From Sphaerimonospora sp050942215 (lineage in GTDB: Bacteria > Actinomycetota > Actinomycetes > Streptosporangiales > Streptosporangiaceae): a stretch of DNA of 64,000 nt. Shown one piece after another: positions 18,345-26,695 of this stretch. Within the stretch, counting starts at the first letter, position 1; every line of letters starts with the position of its first letter. Both the position numbers and the translations under genes were made by a program. The notes under the pieces are model-generated. The model was not told where the DNA came from. It searched no databases and saw only the letters and a program-made list of their open reading frames with translations. The stretch spans positions 1,240,001-1,304,000 of the forward strand of contig NZ_CP192056.1 in NCBI RefSeq assembly GCF_050942215.1, given 5' to 3'.

Positions 18345-18355
18345 GTGATAATCAC
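18345..18355. promoter_or_regulatory. 11-bp palindrome before mtrA
   Basis: GTGATAATCAC is a perfect 5-1-5 palindrome 34 bp before the mtrA ATG. It may be an operator or overlap the promoter; no binder is identified. Confidence 0.3.
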
Positions 18356-18389
18356 CTGAATCTCCCAAGCGTAGAACGAATGAGGGGCT

Positions 18390-19067
18390 ATGAAAGGACG
18401 CGTGCTGGTCGTCGACGACGACGCCGCTCTCGCCGAGATGCTCGGCATCGTATTGCGCGGGGAGGGTTTCGAGCCGTCGTTCGTCTCCGATGGTGACAAG
18501 GCGCTGGACGCGTTTCGCGACACCCGGCCCGACCTCGTCCTCCTGGACCTGATGCTGCCCGGGGCCGACGGCATAGACGTATGCCGTCGCATCCGCGCCG
18601 AGTCCGGCGTCCCGATCGTCATGCTGACGGCCAAGAGCGACACGATAGACGTGGTGCTCGGCCTGGAATCGGGCGCCGACGATTACATCATCAAGCCCTT
18701 CAAGCCCAAGGAACTCGTGGCGCGCGTCCGCGCTCGGCTGCGCCGTACCGACGAGCCGACCCCGGAGATCCTGCAGATCGGCGACATCACCATCGACGTG
18801 GCCGGTCACTCGGTGAAGCGGGGCGAGGAGACGATCAACCTCACGCCGCTGGAGTTCGACCTGCTGGTGGCGCTGGCGCGCAAGCCGCGCCAGGTGTTCA
18901 CCCGCGAGGTGCTGCTCGAGCAGGTCTGGGGATATCGCCACGCCGCCGACACCCGGCTGGTCAACGTGCACGTGCAGCGGCTCCGCGCGAAGATAGAGAA
19001 GGACCCCGAGCACCCCGAGATCGTGGTGACGGTCCGAGGCGTGGGCTACAAGGCCGGCCCGGCGTAA
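18390..19067 (+). CDS. mtrA: Response regulator MtrA
   Basis: A 225-residue OmpR-family regulator. Its receiver domain has the acidic cluster DDD (9-11), phospho-acceptor D53 in DLVLLDLMLPGADG and K in IKPFKPKELVARVR. The winged-helix domain has LTPLEFDLLVALARKPRQVFTREVLLEQVWGYRHAADTRLVNVHVQRLR with the usual VRGVGYK end. MtrA is the actinobacterial regulator linking cell division, cell-wall metabolism and DNA replication. Start ATG 18390 follows GAGGGG. mtrB begins 15 bp downstream. Confidence 0.97.
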   Translation: MKGRVLVVDDDAALAEMLGIVLRGEGFEPSFVSDGDKALDAFRDTRPDLVLLDLMLPGADGIDVCRRIRAESGVPIVMLTAKSDTIDVVLGLESGADDYIIKPFKPKELVARVRARLRRTDEPTPEILQIGDITIDVAGHSVKRGEETINLTPLEFDLLVALARKPRQVFTREVLLEQVWGYRHAADTRLVNVHVQRLRAKIEKDPEHPEIVVTVRGVGYKAGPA

Positions 19068-19082
19068 CGCCTCACCTCCGGC

Positions 19083-20825
19083 ATGCCCGCCTCAGCCGCC
19101 AGGTCCCGTCGCCGGACCCCGGGTCAGATCGCCCGGGGGGTGCGCAGGCGCGCCCGCCGTGCGGCGGGCAGGCTGCGGCGGAGCTGGCGGGGCTCGCTGC
19201 AGTTCCGTGTGGTCACGAGCACGCTCGTGCTGTCGATGACCGTTGTGGTGGTGCTGGGCGTGTTCCTCATGCAGTCGATCACGAAGTCGGTGCTCCAGGG
19301 GGCCCTGCAGTCGGCCAGGGAGGAGACGCAGGCCAACGTCGCGACGGCGAGCGGCTATCTCGTCCCGCCGCCGCCCGACCTGACCGACGCCATGCCGGGC
19401 GGCACGGAGGGGGAGGCCGGCGACCCGGTCGGGAAGGCGGCCCAGGCACTGGTCGATCGGTCCGGCGGGCGCTACGACATCGTCACCTTCAACGAGAGCA
19501 AGGTGGGCCAGCGCCGGGCCACCGGCGGCATCGATCCGGCGAGCGTGCCGGAAGCCCTGCGCGCGAAGGTGCTGCGCAGCGACGGGCTCGTCGAGCAGCC
19601 CACGAAGCTCCGCTATGTGGGCGACAGGCAGCCGGTCAGCGGCATCGTCATCGGCGCCCGGATCAACGGGACCTACGAGATCTACCACCTGTTCCCACTG
19701 GGTGAGGTCGATACCACGCTGCTCGCCGTGCAGCGCATGCTGATCCTCGCGGGCGTGGTGCTCGTGCTGCTGCTCGCCGGGATCGCCTCCCTGGTCACCC
19801 GCCAGGTCGTCACCCCCGTACGGCTCGCGCGGCAGGCGGCGGAACGGCTCGCGGCAGGACGGCTGGAGGAGCGCCTCAAAGTACGCGGGGAGGACGACCT
19901 GGCCCGGCTGGCCGCCTCCTTCAACGAGATGGCCTCCAACCTCACCCTGAAGATCCACCAGCTCGAGGAGCTGTCCCAGGTTCAGCGGCAGTTCGTCTCC
20001 GACGTCTCGCACGAGCTGCGCACCCCGCTGACGACCGTCCGCATGGCGGCCGATCTGCTGTACGAGAGCCGGGAGGACTTCGACCCGGCCGCCGCGCGGT
20101 CGGCCGAGCTCATGCAGAACCAGCTTGAGCGGTTCGAGTCGATGCTCGCCGACCTGCTGGAGATCAGCCGCCACGACGCGGGTGCGGCCACGCTCGATCT
20201 CGAGCCGGCCGACATGCGCGATGTCGTCCTGCGCGCGGTCGGCGACTCCGAGGCGCTGGCGGAACGGCAGGCCACCAGGTTCGAGCTGCGCCTGCCCAGT
20301 GAGCCCTGCGTGGCCGAGGTCGACAGCCGCAGGGTCGAGCGCATCCTGCGCAATCTGCTCTTCAACGCCATCGAGCACGGCGAGGGCAGGGAGATCGTGG
20401 TCACCCTCGGCGCCGACCGCGACGCCGTGGCCGTCGCCGTACGAGACCACGGAGTGGGGCTCAAGCCGGGTGAGGAGACGATGGTCTTCGACCGGTTCTG
20501 GCGGGCGGATCCGTCACGGGCCAGGACCATCGGCGGCACCGGCCTGGGGCTGGCCATCTCACGGGAGGACGCCGTGCTGCACGGCGGCTGGCTGCAGGCC
20601 TGGGGATCGCCGGGTGAGGGCAGTCAGTTCCGCCTGTCGCTGCCCAGGGTGGCCGGGGCTCCGCTCAGGGGATCGCCGCTGCCGCTGGTGCCGCCCGAGG
20701 TGGAGATGCGTCGCTCGTGGCGGGGGCACGGCACCCCGGTCCTGTCTCCGGCGGCCGGGGCGATCTCGGAGGTCGGCGTCGGAGCACGGGAGACCGCGGA
20801 CGCGGGCGGTTTCGATGATTCGTAA
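19083..20825 (+). CDS. mtrB: Sensor histidine kinase MtrB
   Basis: A 580-residue membrane kinase partnering MtrA. It has a basic N-terminus, TM1 about 44-66, an extracellular sensor region to about 215, TM2 about 217-238 and a HAMP domain. The HisKA box FVSDVSHELRTPLTTVR carries H310, and the HATPase has NLLFNAIEHGEG, DHGVGLKPGEE and GGTGLGLAIS. The C-terminal tail beyond about 535 is variable. The stop overlaps the lpqB start by 11 bp, consistent with a mtrA-mtrB-lpqB operon. Confidence 0.97.
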   Translation: MPASAARSRRRTPGQIARGVRRRARRAAGRLRRSWRGSLQFRVVTSTLVLSMTVVVVLGVFLMQSITKSVLQGALQSAREETQANVATASGYLVPPPPDLTDAMPGGTEGEAGDPVGKAAQALVDRSGGRYDIVTFNESKVGQRRATGGIDPASVPEALRAKVLRSDGLVEQPTKLRYVGDRQPVSGIVIGARINGTYEIYHLFPLGEVDTTLLAVQRMLILAGVVLVLLLAGIASLVTRQVVTPVRLARQAAERLAAGRLEERLKVRGEDDLARLAASFNEMASNLTLKIHQLEELSQVQRQFVSDVSHELRTPLTTVRMAADLLYESREDFDPAAARSAELMQNQLERFESMLADLLEISRHDAGAATLDLEPADMRDVVLRAVGDSEALAERQATRFELRLPSEPCVAEVDSRRVERILRNLLFNAIEHGEGREIVVTLGADRDAVAVAVRDHGVGLKPGEETMVFDRFWRADPSRARTIGGTGLGLAISREDAVLHGGWLQAWGSPGEGSQFRLSLPRVAGAPLRGSPLPLVPPEVEMRRSWRGHGTPVLSPAAGAISEVGVGARETADAGGFDDS

Positions 20826-22686
20826 AAGATCGACCTGGACGGGAGGCGCCCACCTCGCCAGGGAGCCCGGGCGATCCCGATCTTCCCCCGGACGCGCCTG
20901 CCGGCGCGTCACGGTGACGGCCACCGCGTTCGCCCTGCTCGCCTCGGGCGCCGGATGCACCACCGTGCCGACGAGCGGCAGCCCGCGCGTCGTGGCCGAG
21001 GACAGGGCCAGGGACACGCTCAGCCAGCAGTACGTCCGCATGATCGCCGAGCCCCCGCGGAAGGACGCCTCGCCGGAGGACGTCGTCAAGGGGTTCCAGG
21101 CGGCCACGGCGAGCTTCGACGATTCCCGCCTGACCACGGCCAAGCGGTATCTGACCGCCGACGCCTCCCGGAAGTGGAACCCCTCGAAGCAGACGAGGGT
21201 CTATGAAGAGGGCAAGATCTCGGGCCCGATGCGTACGCTCAAAGACGCCAAGGAAGCCACCGTCACGCTCAGGGGCACGGCCGTCGCCACCATCGGGCCC
21301 GGCGGCGGCTACACACCGGCGACCGGCGCGGTGGACGAGACGTTCCGGCTGGTCAAGGAGGATGACGGCCAGTGGCGGATCGCTCAGCTGCCCGACGGAC
21401 GGCTCCTGTCGTCGGCCGACCTCCAGCGGGCCTACCGCCCCGTTGACCTGTGCTTCCCCCCGGCCACCCCGGTCAACGGCCTCGTCGTCGACCGGGTGTG
21501 GGTGCCGATCATTCCCGGCAGGGGGCTGCCCGAGACCCGGGTCCGCCGGTTGCTCGCCGGCCCCACCCAGCCGATCCAGGGCGCGGTCGTCAGCGCCTTC
21601 CCCAGCGGCACGGAACTCAACCGCATCACGGTCGAGGGCGGCGACACGCTCGTCGTCGACTTCACCTCGGCCGTGGAGTCGGTCTCCGACGACCAGATCG
21701 ACACGATGAAGGCCCAGCTCGTGTGGAGCCTGAGGGAGCTGGTGACCGGCTTCACCGTCGAGATCCGCGTCAACGGCGAGCTCTTCCGCGGGACCGGCCT
21801 CCGCTTCAAGCTGTCGGACTACGCCCAGTTCGACCCCGATGTGGTGACGCCCCAGGCCCAGGCGTACTTCATGCAGGACGGCAGGCTGCACCGGGTGAAG
21901 GACAAGGGCGGCGGCGACCCGCTCCCGGGCGCGGCGGGCGAGCGGGACGTCGAGTTCCGGGCCCCCGCCGTCTCCGGGGACTACCAGCCCAGGATCGCGG
22001 CGCTGGCCAACGGCGACGGGGTCTACGTGACGGGTACGACCCCGGGGGACAAGTGGCAGCGATGGATCGCGGGCAAGGACCTCACCGGCCCCTCGTGGGA
22101 CCGCTACGGATCGGTGTGGGCCGCCGAGATCAGTGAACCGGGCAAGACCCGGGTGTGGCAGGCGACCCAGGGGGAGGCCCGCCGGGTCGGCATCCCGCCC
22201 GAGTTGGCGAATGGCCGCCTGAGCGCGCTCCGGGTGTCGCGTGACGGCGCCCGGGTAGCGGTGATCATGGACGAGGGCCTCGGCACCACCGTGAAGGTCG
22301 GCACGGTCTTCCGGGTCGGCCAACAGATCAGGATCGGCAACGTGCGGACGCTGGTCGAGGCCCAGGACCGCCAGGAGATCAAGGCGATCGCCTGGCAGGA
22401 CGCCGCCGACCTGCTCGTGCTCTCCAAGGGCAAGGGCGGCCAGGAGCTCGCCACCTGGTCGGTCATGGAGGGCATTCCGGTCGCGGCCCGGGCGATCAAG
22501 CTCGACGCCCAGACCGAGCTCGACTCGATCGCCGGAGCCCCCGATCACGTGCTGGCCGGAACGGACACGGACAAGGGCGAGCCGGGCCCGGGCCACGGCG
22601 AGGTGCGCACCTACAGCGGAGACAAACGGGAGTGGGCCGTGCTCGCCAAGGACGGCGCCGCCAACCCCGTCTACCCCCTCGGCTGA
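20815..22686 (+). CDS. lpqB: Lipoprotein LpqB, MtrAB accessory protein
   Basis: A 623-residue exported lipoprotein. A long basic N-terminus leads to a hydrophobic stretch ending at cysteine (TATAFALLASGAGCTT); the lipobox is atypical (Gly at -3). The central part has a GerMN domain (FPSGTELNRITVEGGDTLVVDFTSAVE), followed by a beta-propeller-like C-terminal domain. LpqB modulates MtrB activity in other actinobacteria. Start ATG 20815 lies inside the mtrB end. Confidence 0.95.
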   Translation: MIRKRSTWTGGAHLAREPGRSRSSPGRACRRVTVTATAFALLASGAGCTTVPTSGSPRVVAEDRARDTLSQQYVRMIAEPPRKDASPEDVVKGFQAATASFDDSRLTTAKRYLTADASRKWNPSKQTRVYEEGKISGPMRTLKDAKEATVTLRGTAVATIGPGGGYTPATGAVDETFRLVKEDDGQWRIAQLPDGRLLSSADLQRAYRPVDLCFPPATPVNGLVVDRVWVPIIPGRGLPETRVRRLLAGPTQPIQGAVVSAFPSGTELNRITVEGGDTLVVDFTSAVESVSDDQIDTMKAQLVWSLRELVTGFTVEIRVNGELFRGTGLRFKLSDYAQFDPDVVTPQAQAYFMQDGRLHRVKDKGGGDPLPGAAGERDVEFRAPAVSGDYQPRIAALANGDGVYVTGTTPGDKWQRWIAGKDLTGPSWDRYGSVWAAEISEPGKTRVWQATQGEARRVGIPPELANGRLSALRVSRDGARVAVIMDEGLGTTVKVGTVFRVGQQIRIGNVRTLVEAQDRQEIKAIAWQDAADLLVLSKGKGGQELATWSVMEGIPVAARAIKLDAQTELDSIAGAPDHVLAGTDTDKGEPGPGHGEVRTYSGDKREWAVLAKDGAANPVYPLG

Positions 22687-22741
22687 CGCCGGGAGGCCGG
22701 GGCCGGGCGGTTCTGTCGGTGGCTCCTGGCATGGTGGGGCC

Positions 22742-23497
22742 GTGCTCGCGGCCTTTCTCGATCTCGTCCTCCCGCCCCGCTGCGCCGGCTGCGGCGAACC
22801 GGGATCGGCGGCCTGCCGCGCCTGTACGGCGGAGCTGCTGCGGAATCCGGCCGCCCGGCCGCCAAATCCACCGCCTGCGGGTCTGCCGGACTGCTGGTCG
22901 GCGACCACCTATGACGGCGCGGCCCGCCGCATGCTCCTCGCACTCAAGGAACGCGGCCGTACGGTCGTCGCCCCGGTCCTGGCCGTCTGCCTCGCCCGGG
23001 TGGTGACCGCGGCGCTTGAGGTTCGCACCGAGCCGCCCGACCGGTGGTCGCGGCCGCTGGCGCTGGTCCCGGTGCCGAGCGCCCGTGCCGCGTCGCGGAA
23101 GCGGGGTCACGACCCCGTCCGGGCCGTCGCCGAGGCCGCGGCGGCGGAGCTGCGCCTCCTCGGTCCGCCGGTCGTGTCGGTGCCGATGCTCCGGCAGTCG
23201 AGACGGGTGGCCGATCAGGCGGGGCTCAGCTCCGCGCGGCGTGCCGCTAATCTGTCGGGCGCGTTCGAGGTGGCGCCCGGCCGTACGGGTCTTCTGGCGG
23301 CGCTTCAGCGCCGGGGAGCCGTGGTCGTCCTGGTCGACGACATCGTCACCACCGGATCGACGCTGGCGGAGGCGGCACGGGCGCTGCGCCTGGCGGGTGC
23401 CGAGGTGCCGCTGGCGGTCACGGTCGCCGCCACCCCCAGGAGGACCGCAACCCGGCCGCCGGGACGGAACGGCCGCGTCCTGAGGCGCCCGGCGTGA
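22742..23497 (+). CDS. ComF-family phosphoribosyltransferase-like protein
   Basis: A 251-residue protein from GTG 22742. N-terminal cysteines (PPRCAGCGEPGSAACRAC) form the ComFC zinc site. The C-terminal domain has the PRPP motif VVVLVDDIVTTGSTLAEAA and an upstream LVPVPSARAASRKRGHDP segment. ComFC proteins act in DNA uptake in competent bacteria; in actinomycetes they are conserved next to lpqB and hpf with unproven function. It converges with the SRPBCC gene, 9 bp away. Confidence 0.92.
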   Translation: MLAAFLDLVLPPRCAGCGEPGSAACRACTAELLRNPAARPPNPPPAGLPDCWSATTYDGAARRMLLALKERGRTVVAPVLAVCLARVVTAALEVRTEPPDRWSRPLALVPVPSARAASRKRGHDPVRAVAEAAAAELRLLGPPVVSVPMLRQSRRVADQAGLSSARRAANLSGAFEVAPGRTGLLAALQRRGAVVVLVDDIVTTGSTLAEAARALRLAGAEVPLAVTVAATPRRTATRPPGRNGRVLRRPA

Positions 23498-23506
23498 GGA
23501 GACGCG

Positions 23507-23995
23507 TCACGACCGGGACGGCGTGTTGGCCGCGATCTTCGTGTAGCCCCCCAGGATGACGGACCATCCGTTCTGCGACGCGACCGCCTCCGACAGCCGT
23601 ACGGCGCTGCCGCCGTGCCGTTCGATGTGTCGATGCTCGAGATCGACCCGGGTGTGCCCGGTGTCCTCGGTGAAGCGCACCTCCACCTCGCTGGCGTGGC
23701 CGGGGTCGGGGTCGTACTGCCACTGTCCGTTGATGTGCCACGTCACGACCAGCCGGTGCGGCGGCTCGAAGACCAGGACGCGCCCCCAGTCGCACTCGAC
23801 GCCGTCCACGCTCCGCTCGTACCAGCGGCCGCCCGCCCGCGGCTCGAGGACCGTCTCCGCGATCTCCGTCGCGCCGATTCTGTGACTGCGTGGCCACCAC
23901 GTGTCGAAGCCGTCGGTGAACACGCTGAACGCGCGCTCGATCGGCAGCGGCACCGTCACCGTGTGCCGTACCGGCTCGATGAAGTCGTCGCTCAT
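23507..23995 (-). CDS. SRPBCC/AHSA1-family protein
   Basis: A 162-residue protein with the START-like fold pattern VTVPLPIERAFSVFTDGFDTWWPRSH at the start. GGRWYERSVDGVECDWGRVLVFEPPHRLVVTWHI and the final GWSVILGGYTKIA are typical of AHSA1-like proteins that bind hydrophobic ligands. Its ATG overlaps the stop of the ArsR gene (ATGA), so the two are coupled: regulator first, ligand-binding partner second. Ligand unknown. Confidence 0.9.
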   Translation of the reverse strand: MSDDFIEPVRHTVTVPLPIERAFSVFTDGFDTWWPRSHRIGATEIAETVLEPRAGGRWYERSVDGVECDWGRVLVFEPPHRLVVTWHINGQWQYDPDPGHASEVEVRFTEDTGHTRVDLEHRHIERHGGSAVRLSEAVASQNGWSVILGGYTKIAANTPSRS

Positions 23996-24354
23996 GGTCG
24001 CTCCTCTTCTTGGTGATCGCCTTCCGGCGGGCCGTTCCGCTCCTGTGCGGCCAACCGCTCCGCCGTCTCCTGGAAACTCCGCAGTGCCTGGCCCCACATC
24101 TGGTCCAGATAGGCGTGGATCGCGTCGACGCCCTGCCGGTCGATGCGGTAGATGCGCCGGGTTCCGTCCGCCTGGTCGGTGACGAGACCCGCGTCCTTCA
24201 GCACGCGCAGGTGCTGGGACACCGCCGGCCTGCTGACCGGCAGTTGTTCGGCGAGCAGGCCGACCGCCTTGGGGCCGCGGGCGAGGCATTCGAAGATGGC
24301 GCGCCGTGTCGGGTCGGCCAGTGCGGAGAGCGCGGCGGCTCCGTTAGTTCCCAC
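23992..24354 (-). CDS. ArsR-family transcriptional regulator
   Basis: A 120-residue winged-helix repressor. LSALADPTRRAIFECLARGPKAVGLLAEQLPVSRPAVSQHLRVLKDAGLV is the ArsR helix-turn-helix, and RRIYRIDR is the wing. It has no metal-binding CVC box, so it belongs to the SRPBCC-linked, non-metal group. Start is GTG 24354. A short palindrome overlaps its likely promoter. It heads a two-gene minus-strand operon. Confidence 0.92.
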   Translation of the reverse strand: MGTNGAAALSALADPTRRAIFECLARGPKAVGLLAEQLPVSRPAVSQHLRVLKDAGLVTDQADGTRRIYRIDRQGVDAIHAYLDQMWGQALRSFQETAERLAAQERNGPPEGDHQEEERP

Positions 24355-24359
24355 GAACC

Positions 24360-24375
24360 GTAAGTCTGTACTTAC
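24360..24375 (-). promoter_or_regulatory. Palindromic operator candidate for the ArsR/SRPBCC operon
   Basis: GTAAGT-CTGT-ACTTAC is a perfect inverted repeat 5 bp upstream of the ArsR start. On the minus strand TTGACA (24391-24386) lies upstream and CAGACT falls within the palindrome as a possible -10. Confidence 0.5.
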
Positions 24376-24421
24376 TGACTCTCCCTGTCAACGGGGTCTC
24401 GTCCGGGCGGTCTCGCGGTGA

Positions 24422-24451
24422 TTGACATGCAGCCGTCCGGCTGCATATCTT
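24422..24451 (+). promoter_or_regulatory. Consensus promoter of the ArsR-SRPBCC fusion gene
   Basis: TTGACA (24422-24427), an 18-nt spacer and TATCTT (24446-24451). Almost the whole spacer is the palindrome ATGCAGCCG-TC-CGGCTGCAT (24427-24446), a layout typical of a repressor that blocks RNA polymerase. Confidence 0.6.
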
Positions 24452-24472
24452 TAGGTAGCCGGACGGCTGCAT
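24427..24472. promoter_or_regulatory. Inverted operator pair upstream of the ArsR-SRPBCC fusion gene
   Basis: ATGCAGCCGTCCGGCT (24427-24442) is repeated in exact reverse complement at 24457-24472. The first copy is itself part of a 9-2-9 palindrome. The second lies between the -10 and the gene, so a dimer could bind two sites. Confidence 0.6.
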
Positions 24473-24479
24473 ATTCGGA

Positions 24480-25364
24480 GTGGCGAGAGTCGGGGGCATG
24501 GACGAGGTGTTCAAGGCGCTGGCGGACCCCAGTCGCCGTCGGTTGCTGGACGGCCTCAACTCACGGAACGGGCAGACCCTGCGGGAGTTGTGCGCGGGCC
24601 TGGACATGGCCCGGCAGTCGGTCAGCAAGCATTTGGCCATCCTGGAGGCGGCCGACCTGGTGACCACGGTCCGGCGGGGCCGGGAGAAGTTGCACTACCT
24701 CAACGCCGCCCCGATCAACGCCATCGCCGAACGATGGATCAGCCGATACGACCGACACCGGGTTCACGCTCTGTCGGACTTGAAGAGAGCGCTGGAGGGC
24801 AGCCCGATGCACAGGCCCGAGTTCGTCTACACCACCTACATCAACACCACGCCGGAGCGGCTCTGGCAGGGGCTGACCGAGGCGTCATTCACCCGCCGCT
24901 ACTGGGGTACGGCGCTCATATCGGACTGGCAGGTGGGCTCGCCCATCACATGGGAACACGCCGATGTGACGATCACCGATCCCGACCAGGTCGTCCTCGA
25001 GGCCGACCCCTACCACCGGCTGTCGTACACATGGCACACGTTCACCCGGGAGTTCGGTGAGGCCGTCGGCCTCGACGGCGAGACGCTCGCCGAGTTGGCG
25101 GGGGAGCGCCGCTCGAAGGTGACCTTCGAGATCGAAGATCTCGTGCAGTCGGTCAGGCTGACCGTGGTGCACGACGGCTTCGAACCCGGGAGCACCGTGC
25201 TGTCGATGATCGGCGAAGGTTGGCCGCATGTCCTGTCCGGCCTCAAGACCCTCCTCGAAACCGGTGAGGTCCTGCCGGCCGGCGCGGCCGAGCCGGGATC
25301 GCCGAAGGCGGCGAGTCCGAGATCCCAGCCGTCGCCGGATCGGCACGACACGCCGGGGGAGTAA
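24480..25364 (+). CDS. ArsR-type regulator fused to a SRPBCC (AHSA1) domain
   Basis: A 294-residue fusion. Residues about 5-100 form an ArsR winged helix (VFKALADPSRRRLLDGLNSRNGQTLRELC, then SVSKHLAILEAADLV). Residues about 115-270 form a START-like ligand-binding domain (FVYTTYINTTPERLWQGLTEASFTRRYWG). The fusion joins on one chain the two functions that the divergent operon encodes separately, so ligand sensing and DNA binding are probably direct. Start GTG 24480; ATG 24498 is an alternative. The Ser/Pro-rich tail is likely flexible. Confidence 0.9.
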   Translation: MARVGGMDEVFKALADPSRRRLLDGLNSRNGQTLRELCAGLDMARQSVSKHLAILEAADLVTTVRRGREKLHYLNAAPINAIAERWISRYDRHRVHALSDLKRALEGSPMHRPEFVYTTYINTTPERLWQGLTEASFTRRYWGTALISDWQVGSPITWEHADVTITDPDQVVLEADPYHRLSYTWHTFTREFGEAVGLDGETLAELAGERRSKVTFEIEDLVQSVRLTVVHDGFEPGSTVLSMIGEGWPHVLSGLKTLLETGEVLPAGAAEPGSPKAASPRSQPSPDRHDTPGE

Positions 25365-25912
25365 GCCGACAGGTCATCACCGACAGTAAATATGGCTCAA
25401 AGTCGTACACGGCCGAAGACCGCACGTGCGTGCCGCTGCCGGCGCGACTCCCCTGGTCGGGGCCCTGGGAGAGGTGAGATCCCCGGCCGTTCCGGTCTCT
25501 TGGACGTACGTTTCACCGGTCCCATCCGAAACCCGGACAACGCAAAGTGATCGTCTGCCGGATCTCGTGGCTGACATTCCTGTCGGCAGCGGCTAGCGTG
25601 CAGACATGGCACCCGTTCGGGTCCGTGGTTGCACCGGGCCGACTCCGTTCAGGGGTCCGGCCTGGCTAGCCGATGCCAGCCGCAGGCGAAACGGTCCACG
25701 TAAGGCGACTCTTGGTCGACCGATCACGGTGCGGCTTAGAAGTAAGTCCTGCCCTCCCGGAAGGCCAGATGCCTCCCGTCAGAGGAGAAGGGCAGTAGTG
25801 GCGATTGAGCTGCGAACCCCTCAGCAGGCGAATGTGGGGACGAAGACCAGGTCGGCCGGACGGGTGCTTCGAGCGCTGTACAGAACAGTCGACGTGCGAA
25901 GGGGGGCTATGC
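25365..25912. other. Long hpf upstream region, possible structured leader with a small ORF
   Basis: A 548-bp gap. The first ~200 bp show nothing recognisable. A promoter at 25571-25599 would give a leader of about 310 nt before hpf. Within it CTGCCCT (25749-25755) can pair with AGGGCAG (25789-25795). A 51-codon frame from GTG 25798, preceded by GAGGAG, runs to 25953 and overlaps the hpf start by 41 bp. The same frame is open from ATG 25606. Whether this is coding, a leader peptide or only RNA structure is not clear. Confidence 0.4.
25571..25599 (+). promoter_or_regulatory. Promoter of the hpf leader
   Basis: CTGACA (25571-25576), 17-nt spacer, TAGCGT (25594-25599). An ATG follows 6 nt downstream (25606). 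Confidence 0.5.
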
Positions 25913-26590
25913 GTGGAAATCATCGTCAAGGGACGGCACGCCGCAGTGAGTGACCGGTTCCGTGATCATGCGACTGCCAAGCTGGCCAGGATCGAACGGC
26001 TGGACAACAAGCTTATCCGCGTAGACGTCGAAGTTTCCGAACTACCCAACCATCGGCAGAGCGGTCATCGGGAGCGGGTGGAACTGACCGTGTACTCCCG
26101 GGGGCCCGTGATCCGCGCGGAGGCCTCCGCGGACGATCGGTTCGCCGCCCTGGACATCTCACTCGCCAAGTTGGAGGAGCGGCTGCGGCGGCTCAGCGGA
26201 AGGCGGAAGGCCCATCACGGCAAGAGCCTGCCCTTCTCGCTCGCCGATCTCGGCGTCGGCCTTCCCGCTGAGGTCGCCGAGAAGGCCGCCGCCCAGGTGG
26301 CATCGCCGGAGCAGGCGCCGGTGGCGGCCGCCGCGCAGCCGGCCGCACAGAAGGATCGGGGCGAGGACGGGGAGTCGATCGTCCCGATAGAGATGGACGG
26401 CGACGGCCCGCTCGTCGTCCGCGAGAAGTTCCACAAGGCCGAGCCCATGACGATCGATCAGGCGCTCTTCGAGATGGAGCTCGTGGGCCACGACTTCTTC
26501 CTCTTCCGGGACAAGGAGGGAGGACTGCCCAGCGTCGTCTATCGGCGGCGCGGCTACAACTACGGAGTCCTCAGGCTCGTCGAGGGCTGA
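25913..26590 (+). CDS. hpf: Ribosome hibernation promotion factor, long form
   Basis: A 225-residue protein from GTG 25913 after GGGGGG. The N-terminal S30AE domain (about 1-100) has VEIIVKGRHAAVSDRFRDHATAKLARIERL. A low-complexity Ala/Pro linker follows. The C-terminal dimerisation domain (about 165-225) reads REKFHKAEPMTIDQALFEMELVGHDFFLFRDKEGG. Long-form HPF alone drives 100S ribosome dimers in stationary phase or stress. A perfect hairpin terminator follows. comF-hpf-secA order is common in actinobacteria, but here other genes intervene. Confidence 0.95.
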   Translation: MEIIVKGRHAAVSDRFRDHATAKLARIERLDNKLIRVDVEVSELPNHRQSGHRERVELTVYSRGPVIRAEASADDRFAALDISLAKLEERLRRLSGRRKAHHGKSLPFSLADLGVGLPAEVAEKAAAQVASPEQAPVAAAAQPAAQKDRGEDGESIVPIEMDGDGPLVVREKFHKAEPMTIDQALFEMELVGHDFFLFRDKEGGLPSVVYRRRGYNYGVLRLVEG

Positions 26591-26602
26591 CGCTCCGCCT
26601 GG

Positions 26603-26640
26603 GCGCAGGTCGGACCATATCCAGGAGGTCCGGCCTGCGC
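26603..26640 (+). terminator. hpf terminator hairpin
   Basis: A 14-bp stem GCGCAGGTCGGACC (26603-26616) with GGTCCGGCCTGCGC (26627-26640), one G-U pair and a 10-nt loop, 12 bp after the hpf stop. Confidence 0.8.
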
Positions 26641-26695
26641 TGCTGTCCCGGCCCGTTCAGCCGTACGGCCCATGCCCGGTCAGAAAGAGCGCACA

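Larger units (their letters stand above)
18006..18389. other. Divergent intergenic region upstream of mtrA
   Basis: A 384-bp gap between the divergent membrane-protein gene and mtrA. No convincing coding sequence was seen. The mtrA-proximal 90 bp become AT-richer and hold an inverted repeat and a short palindrome, listed separately. The distal part shows nothing recognisable. Confidence 0.6.

Noticed and set aside
20665..22908. Minus-strand frame over lpqB
   Set aside because: Antisense of a well-supported lipoprotein gene, without motifs.
25606..25953. 115-residue frame from ATG 25606 before hpf
   Set aside because: Arg-rich, overlaps the hpf start and lacks a recognisable domain; kept only as part of the leader discussion.
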